64,000 nucleotides of DNA from assembly GCF_009601765.2 (NCBI RefSeq), contig NZ_CP045699.1, positions 2,170,001-2,234,000 of the forward strand. The letters run 5' to 3'. Both the position numbers and the translations under genes were made by a program. This document shows, piece by piece, positions 58,857 to 64,000 of the stretch (position 1 is its first letter; the number at the start of each line of letters is the position of its first letter). This DNA is from Vibrio algicola. Lineage in GTDB: Bacteria > Pseudomonadota > Gammaproteobacteria > Enterobacterales > Vibrionaceae. The notes under the pieces were generated by a model, which saw nothing but the letters and a program-made list of their open reading frames with translations, was not told where the DNA came from and made no database searches.

Positions 58857-59570
58857 TTACTCCTTTTTATTCCTATTCCCTGGTTTTCTCTTCAACATTC
58901 TATCTGACGGAAATAGTCCATCTTTTAGTCTGAAAATAGAGAAATCATAATCACCTTCTTTTTCGGGCGCACTGATCTCGACAGGATGCTGATACTTAAA
59001 ATCAGCAACATTATTAACGGTTCTGATCTTGTTCTTGATTGAGCGGATTTGCTCTTTTCTGCATTGATTTGTCGAAACACCAAGAAACTCAATTAAAAAA
59101 TAAAAATTGGCTCTGTATGGGTAAAACGCTTTGGTTTGTATATGTAATTTGATTGACGAAACTTTCTTATATGCCATCAAAGCTTCAAGCTCAATATTAA
59201 CTGGCTTTTCATCTAAAAATTGTCTAACGATGAGTTTTCTGTATAGCTGGCTTACCGTTACATTTATCCTATCGTTGACACACGTTATATTGTGAATGAA
59301 CGGGTGCTTTATCCCCTCAATTGCCTTAATCACTTTCGACATTGATGTTTTTACCCAGCTAAAAAGAGAGTGTTGTGATTTAAAGTCTTGTAGGTAAATA
59401 TCGAAATTTACGATGACTTTATCGTTACTCATATTCGCTTGAGCAAGAATTGCGAGCACAAATTTCATTTGAAATGGCGTTAAATTTTCAGGGTAAAGTA
59501 AGGTTTGTTCTTTAGAATTATTGATTACGCAAGCCCTTGGTAATCTTAGAAAAAGTTCTTTTGATAGCAT
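58857..59570 (-). CDS. Plasmid-type replication initiator (Rep_3/RepB-like)
   Basis: 237 residues. LTPFQMKFVLAILAQANMSNDKV near 30-52 and FYPYRANFYFLIEFLGVSTNQ near 150-172 give the two winged-helix halves of RepB/RepE-type initiators, which bind iterons and open the origin. Basic tail KRKPGNRNKKE. GGAGGAATC precedes the ATG. Direct repeats stand 210-290 bases upstream, as for an iteron-controlled origin. Family likeness is by fold pattern and is not strong. Confidence 0.68.
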   Translation of the reverse strand: MLSKELFLRLPRACVINNSKEQTLLYPENLTPFQMKFVLAILAQANMSNDKVIVNFDIYLQDFKSQHSLFSWVKTSMSKVIKAIEGIKHPFIHNITCVNDRINVTVSQLYRKLIVRQFLDEKPVNIELEALMAYKKVSSIKLHIQTKAFYPYRANFYFLIEFLGVSTNQCRKEQIRSIKNKIRTVNNVADFKYQHPVEISAPEKEGDYDFSIFRLKDGLFPSDRMLKRKPGNRNKKE

Positions 59571-59778
59571 ATGATTCCTCCTCGTTTTATTTATGCTATC
59601 TCGTGAGAAAAAATATAATTTATGGTTAAGCTATTGAAAATGGTTAAAAATATGCTAACAATGATTATATCTCGCTGCATCGAGATTTTCCGAAATCAAG
59701 AACTTTTCCAGAGTTCTTTTTTTCGTTCTAAAATCAGTAAACCATTAAAAAAACAAATTGCAAGACGAACACGCCTTA

Positions 59779-59860
59779 TTACACACACCTTCCGCATTAC
59801 ACACACCACTAATTATTACACACACCCCAAACGCTCTATAGCACACACCACTTACACACC
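59779..59860 (+). repeat. Iteron-like direct repeats, candidate replication origin
   Basis: TTACACACACC occurs exactly at 59779-59789, 59797-59807 and 59816-59826, 18 and 19 bases apart. Variants follow at 59839-59849 (TAGCACACACC) and 59852-59860 (TTACACACC). The block lies upstream of the rep gene and borders an AT-rich stretch, as in iteron origins. No DnaA box was found beside it. Confidence 0.7.
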
Positions 59861-59879
59861 CCCTTATATACCAAGCTAA

Positions 59880-60202
59880 TTAATAATAGAAATAATGATA
59901 AAATCTAATTTAATATATCCAAAATCACGACAATACTTCTTACAGCTCATTTAAGCTAAGTTCCTATCACTAACCTAAGATTTAGCTAAAACGGGCAAGA
60001 AGCGTCATTTAAGATGCTGATTTGAGGGGTATAGCGTTAAGGCTGATGAATCAAAGATTCTCAGCAATGAAAAATCAGAGATTTTTCTGTTCTGGGAAAA
60101 GAATAACTGAATTATGCCTCTTCCATTAAGTCCCAATATTCACTATCGAGCTTCTTAATTTCAATTACACTTCAATCTGCATTAGCTAAATTAAATACTC
60201 AA
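59880..60202. other. AT-rich gap with a hairpin and a possible gene end
   Basis: About 320 bases with no full gene. The perfect stem GAAAAATC-AGA-GATTTTTC lies at 60069-60087. On the minus strand a frame ending at 60112 spells IEIKKLDSEYWDLMEEA, with a stop just before it, and a nearby ATG (about 60182) begins MQIEV in a shifted frame: perhaps the end of a small broken gene. The AT-rich part at 59880-59930 could be the melting region of the origin. Confidence 0.35.
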
Positions 60203-63200
60203 TTACTTTTTCCGTTTGGCATTTACTTTTAACTGCTTATTTCCTAAAAGAGATTCAGTGTAACTGAATGAAGATATTAGCCCAACTTTCTCTAATTCTT
60301 TTACTAGATTTAAATTATATGGTGTATCAGGGATATTAGTGTTTGACCTAGTAATTACAATGTTATGGTAATCGTTACCAAGTAAGCTCAAAAGTCCTTT
60401 TTGACTATCTTGCTCTAAATTTTTAATTTGATTGGTATAAACTGTAACTTTCTCTTCTGTTGAACTACCAATCCTTAATAAACTATCAAGCAGATCTGGA
60501 CTTATTTTCGGCTTAGGAAATGGGGTTTCATTCAAATTAGAAATAACAGCATCTAATATTACAGCAGATGCATTTTGCAACTGTTCTTGCAGTTCAGTAA
60601 TTATAATATTTTTTTGCTTAACTGTAAGTTTTGCGGAGTTTAATAGAATACGTAATTCATCAAAATCAAAGCTAATTCCAGCCTCTTCAAAAGTAAAATT
60701 TTCCAAGTCAATTTCGGTTAAAAACACATCAAAACCTTGTTCTAATAATAAGCAAGAGAGCTCAGAATCAATTTCTTTTAATTCTTCGTAATTAGATTTA
60801 GTTACACTAATGTTGCCGTTGAGGATTAGGCTATTTAATTTATCATTTACTATATTATCTAGGCTAATTTCATTAAAAGATCCTGCTACAACTGCCTGAA
60901 GCTTTTCAAAAGATGAGAGATGAATATCCTTACTTATCAACAAATCAACGAATATACGCTCATCTTCATCACTTAAATCCGCCTCTTTTTTAAGTAACTC
61001 AAAATGAACAGAAGGTAGATTCAAAAAACTAGCAAGTTGGCTTTTATCGAAGCTTTTTGAACGTATAAAATCTTTTACGTTACCCCAAGATGCTTCAATT
61101 TTATTATTTTGGAAGAATATGCCCCACAGAGTAGTTTCTTCGTAAATTTCAGATAAGCTATTAATTTTGCACTTCTCATTAATAATGATCTTTTGTTTAA
61201 CTTTAGCATCTACCTGATCATTATTAAGTAAATTTCGATATTGAACTTTATTACCTATTCCAATTTCCCCCGATTCGATTAAGTGAGAAATAGCGATAAT
61301 ATTATTTTCAATAAGATTGATAAGATCTGTATTGTCTATTTCATAGATATCCGAAAGGCTGAATGTGTTAGAAAAAACTTTATTGCTTAAGGAGTTAAGT
61401 GCTACCAATAAATTAGCTTGGCTAATAACAAATAACTCTTCTTTGACAATAAACTTTAAAAAATCAGTATTTTTTGCACAGTCATTTATTTGTTGAAATT
61501 CAATTTGTAGATATTTAAATAGCCCTTGTATTATAGTTACATCATTTTTTTCCGTAGGAATAGCATTGGAAATACTTTCGTTTTCATCAAGATAGTTTTT
61601 TATAACATTTGAACTCTCTTCATTCAGTTCATCACTATTTACAGCCAATAATAGCCAGATTAAAAGTTCATTTCTTTTTTCTATTGTTAAATTTTCATAC
61701 GATATAATGCTTAACCAAATATCTGACCAGTTATCAATTATTAAACGCCCAAATCCTTTGGCATTAACCAGCTCTTGATTAGCCTCGTAAAGAACTTCAA
61801 TATTATTATCCTGCTGTTTTAACACATACTCAATTACATTAATGAGTATGCTTTCGTCCCCCTTAACTAATAAATAATCAAGCATAGTATAATTAAAAAA
61901 TGACAGGCTACGGAACTCATCTTCTGAGAAATACTTAAGAATCTCAGCACAATTAATTAATGATTTATTTGATTCTGTTATTTCATTACTCTTAACAGCC
62001 ATAACAAAATCCATATCACTTTTAGCAATATTTCCCTCGTAAAAAACAGATATATAAAGATGATATTGTTCATCTATATATCCCTTTTCAATCAGATGAA
62101 TAAGTAATTTATCATCATTTATAGCCTCGAATACGCTTAATCTATCATACTGCTGAATTAGCTCTTTAATAGACAAATGGGGTATTGAAGTTAACTGTTG
62201 TTTAAGCTTTTTAATGTCTAATTCAATCTTAGCTCTGTAACTTTTGTTTTTATTTTCAATATTCTTCTTACGGGTTGCATATGGAGGCTCAATACCATTA
62301 ACCAAATCAGCAAACATTATTGCTGATCCCCAATGGCTATTCCAATTCTTTGTATCAACCCGATTTTTTATCATTAACCTTTCAAAAGTCTCAGGCTCCG
62401 TAACACTTTGAATATTATTATCCTCTATTGAGTCGAGCTGATTAATATTTGTTACAGCTAATGATAAATATACGACATTTAACTCTTTAATTGATTGTAA
62501 ATGCTCCTGTTCTGAATCAATTATATTTTGTTCAAGTAAATGAACTTTATCTTGAACTGAACTTTTAAAATCACTTTTCAAGCTTTTTAAGTCGTTAAAA
62601 AATGATGCTAATTTGCCATTACCAGAATGAAGTTCTGCAAAATCATCACAATAGATATTTTTATAAATAATGAAACTGAAGAGCTTTTGTAGTTCAATTT
62701 GAGGGAGATTTTTTTGAAGGATAGGTTTATATATTCCGTATTCAGCTACGATATTTTTCAACATTCGCATATCATCAACAAATACAGCGATATCTCTTAG
62801 ATAAACATCTTTAAATTCATTTTCAAAGCCAGAATCTTTTAAAAGGCGTTTTAATAGAGGAAATGAGTTTGATTTATTTGTAACAGGAATAATCGGAATT
62901 ATTGCATCAAAGAACTTTGTTCTACTTGCACCTTTGAAAACATCATCTTTCAATGCATATATGAACCGAACACTTTGCTTAACATCTGCACTATCGTTGA
63001 TTAACTTATTTAGTTCTTTAAGTTGAACAAATATTTCTGAGCGTTCAAATCTGTCTAAATCTTCAAAAAAGACGACATCTGATTTTGTTTTTGAAAAGTA
63101 ATATATAATTTCTTCTAAATAAATATTGAATACAGAGTCATTTGAACGTTGCTCAAACGCAACCTCACCTTTTAAAGGATTGAATTTACTTAAATTAAAC

Positions 63201-63868
63201 TTGGGAAATATTTTAAAGGCATCCTTTATAGATAAAATAAGGATGGAAGTAACATAAATGATTAATACCAATGAAAAAGTAGAAATTGCACCATCTTTCA
63301 AAAACTCAGAAAAAATATGTTTTAACGAGTATTCAGGAATATAAGACATTATTGCAATGAAAATGCCTAATATTACAAAGCAAATTGATGAGCTAAAAGC
63401 ATTGAAATAATTAGGGTGAGATTTAATTATTTTCCTGAATCTTGAGTTTGGAGTATTCTCGCTGTCTGTTTTATATAAAATTTGCTGGACAATACTTTTT
63501 TCAACCCTATTTATATCAGCTACGTCCCCTTCTTCAGGTTTATCTGGCTTGTCATCGCTAAACGCCCCAAGTGATATACAAGTATATTTATGATATGGAT
63601 GAAGCCTCATATAAGTGTTAATAAATGAGCTTTTACCGCCAGAATAAGGTGCTGTTATTGCGACCTCTTTTACTACTTCACGATTAACCAATAATTCATT
63701 TAATCGATCAATATATTCTTCACAATTTTCAGCATTATCAGTAGGGCAGAGATCAGGAAGTTTAGAAGAATTAAAAACTGGTTTTTCACTATTAAGCTGA
63801 ATTAATTTCCAGCATAGGTCTACAAATAACCTCTTAATGAATTTAATTAAAGCAGTAACATTAACCAT
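60203..63868 (-). CDS. Large KAP/YobI-like membrane P-loop ATPase
   Basis: 1221 residues. Walker A APYSGGKSS at 73-81; two membrane helices at about 161-177 and 195-213; Walker B VVFFEDLDRFE at 265-275. Helices inserted between the two Walker motifs are the hallmark of KAP NTPases, and the overall size recalls YobI-like ATPases. RFIYALKDDVFKG near 305 is a further ATPase segment. From about 450 on the protein is helical and repeat-like, rich in Leu, Asn, Glu and Ile, as in a sensor platform. KAP-type ATPases are frequent on mobile elements and some act against phages; the function here is inferred only. Base composition is very AT-rich. GTAGGG lies upstream of the ATG. The last 132 bases of the window show no gene. 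Confidence 0.8.
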   Translation of the reverse strand: MVNVTALIKFIKRLFVDLCWKLIQLNSEKPVFNSSKLPDLCPTDNAENCEEYIDRLNELLVNREVVKEVAITAPYSGGKSSFINTYMRLHPYHKYTCISLGAFSDDKPDKPEEGDVADINRVEKSIVQQILYKTDSENTPNSRFRKIIKSHPNYFNAFSSSICFVILGIFIAIMSYIPEYSLKHIFSEFLKDGAISTFSLVLIIYVTSILILSIKDAFKIFPKFNLSKFNPLKGEVAFEQRSNDSVFNIYLEEIIYYFSKTKSDVVFFEDLDRFERSEIFVQLKELNKLINDSADVKQSVRFIYALKDDVFKGASRTKFFDAIIPIIPVTNKSNSFPLLKRLLKDSGFENEFKDVYLRDIAVFVDDMRMLKNIVAEYGIYKPILQKNLPQIELQKLFSFIIYKNIYCDDFAELHSGNGKLASFFNDLKSLKSDFKSSVQDKVHLLEQNIIDSEQEHLQSIKELNVVYLSLAVTNINQLDSIEDNNIQSVTEPETFERLMIKNRVDTKNWNSHWGSAIMFADLVNGIEPPYATRKKNIENKNKSYRAKIELDIKKLKQQLTSIPHLSIKELIQQYDRLSVFEAINDDKLLIHLIEKGYIDEQYHLYISVFYEGNIAKSDMDFVMAVKSNEITESNKSLINCAEILKYFSEDEFRSLSFFNYTMLDYLLVKGDESILINVIEYVLKQQDNNIEVLYEANQELVNAKGFGRLIIDNWSDIWLSIISYENLTIEKRNELLIWLLLAVNSDELNEESSNVIKNYLDENESISNAIPTEKNDVTIIQGLFKYLQIEFQQINDCAKNTDFLKFIVKEELFVISQANLLVALNSLSNKVFSNTFSLSDIYEIDNTDLINLIENNIIAISHLIESGEIGIGNKVQYRNLLNNDQVDAKVKQKIIINEKCKINSLSEIYEETTLWGIFFQNNKIEASWGNVKDFIRSKSFDKSQLASFLNLPSVHFELLKKEADLSDEDERIFVDLLISKDIHLSSFEKLQAVVAGSFNEISLDNIVNDKLNSLILNGNISVTKSNYEELKEIDSELSCLLLEQGFDVFLTEIDLENFTFEEAGISFDFDELRILLNSAKLTVKQKNIIITELQEQLQNASAVILDAVISNLNETPFPKPKISPDLLDSLLRIGSSTEEKVTVYTNQIKNLEQDSQKGLLSLLGNDYHNIVITRSNTNIPDTPYNLNLVKELEKVGLISSFSYTESLLGNKQLKVNAKRKK

Positions 63869-64000
63869 TTTTACCCTACTAATATTTAATGTATTTAAGT
63901 GCTCTACAAATGAGTAAAGCTATAAACAAAATAATAACCTTTACCTACGCTACATTGCGCTTAAAGTTCTCTGCTTGCTCAAAAATCTCTTTATACACTT

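Noticed and set aside
59622..59879. 85-codon frame on the plus strand with Thr/His-rich end
   Set aside because: It is the iteron block read as protein; the repeats are not in phase with codons.

Overview
The window reads as a chromosome segment of a gamma-proteobacterium of the Vibrionaceae. The basis is the combination of ribB behind an FMN riboswitch, satP, an aryl-polyene locus, rRNA operons ending in tRNA-Asp/tRNA-Trp, cysJIH, pspG and dusA, plus the protein likenesses. The species cannot be fixed from the sequence alone.

Layout. 1-5660: housekeeping and transport genes (ribB with its FMN riboswitch, satP, an MscS-like channel overlapping a bile-acid-symporter-family carrier, and a DUF3302/HlyD-type pair). 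5679-24509: a complete-looking aryl polyene (APE) pigment cluster. Two minus-strand genes (flavin oxidoreductase, methyltransferase) diverge from a plus-strand run of 17 genes covering starter formation (ammonia-lyase, AMP-ligase), two carrier proteins, ketosynthases and chain-length factor, ketoreductase, two dehydratases, acyl and glycosyl transferases, a thioesterase, and LolA-like, MMPL and lipoprotein export parts. The flavin oxidoreductase has a one-base frameshift in a short homopolymer. 24601-26289: a ZntR-like regulator and a metal-efflux permease behind a MerR-type promoter. 26316-26965: a decayed IS630-family transposase.

27066-44171: three rRNA operons in direct tandem on the minus strand, called rrnA, rrnB and rrnC here by coordinate. 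The middle one carries tRNA-Val, -Lys and -Glu in its spacer; the last transcribed one ends with tRNA-Asp, tRNA-Trp and two terminators. Each operon has a boxA in its leader and another ahead of 23S. One 16S copy lacks three bases inside homopolymers at conserved places, which suggests sequencing error and weakens the case that the flavin gene is really broken.

44384-50973: cysJIH, a small conserved-looking gene, pspG, a nested palindromic element and dusA. From the 5' end of dusA to the end of the window (about 13 kb, visibly more AT-rich) lies the left part of a dusA-integrated mobile element: tyrosine integrase with phased direct repeats beside it, a structured RNA upstream of an Abi/HEPN gene, MobC and relaxase with a probable oriT, a RloC/PrrC-like zinc-hook ATPase with anticodon-nuclease-type residues, a replication initiator with iteron-like repeats, and a 1221-residue membrane KAP/YobI-like ATPase. 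It looks like an integrative, mobilizable and possibly self-replicating element carrying anti-phage cargo; its right end is not in the window. The RNA-Abi pair and the RloC-like gene are the best candidates for an unusual system.
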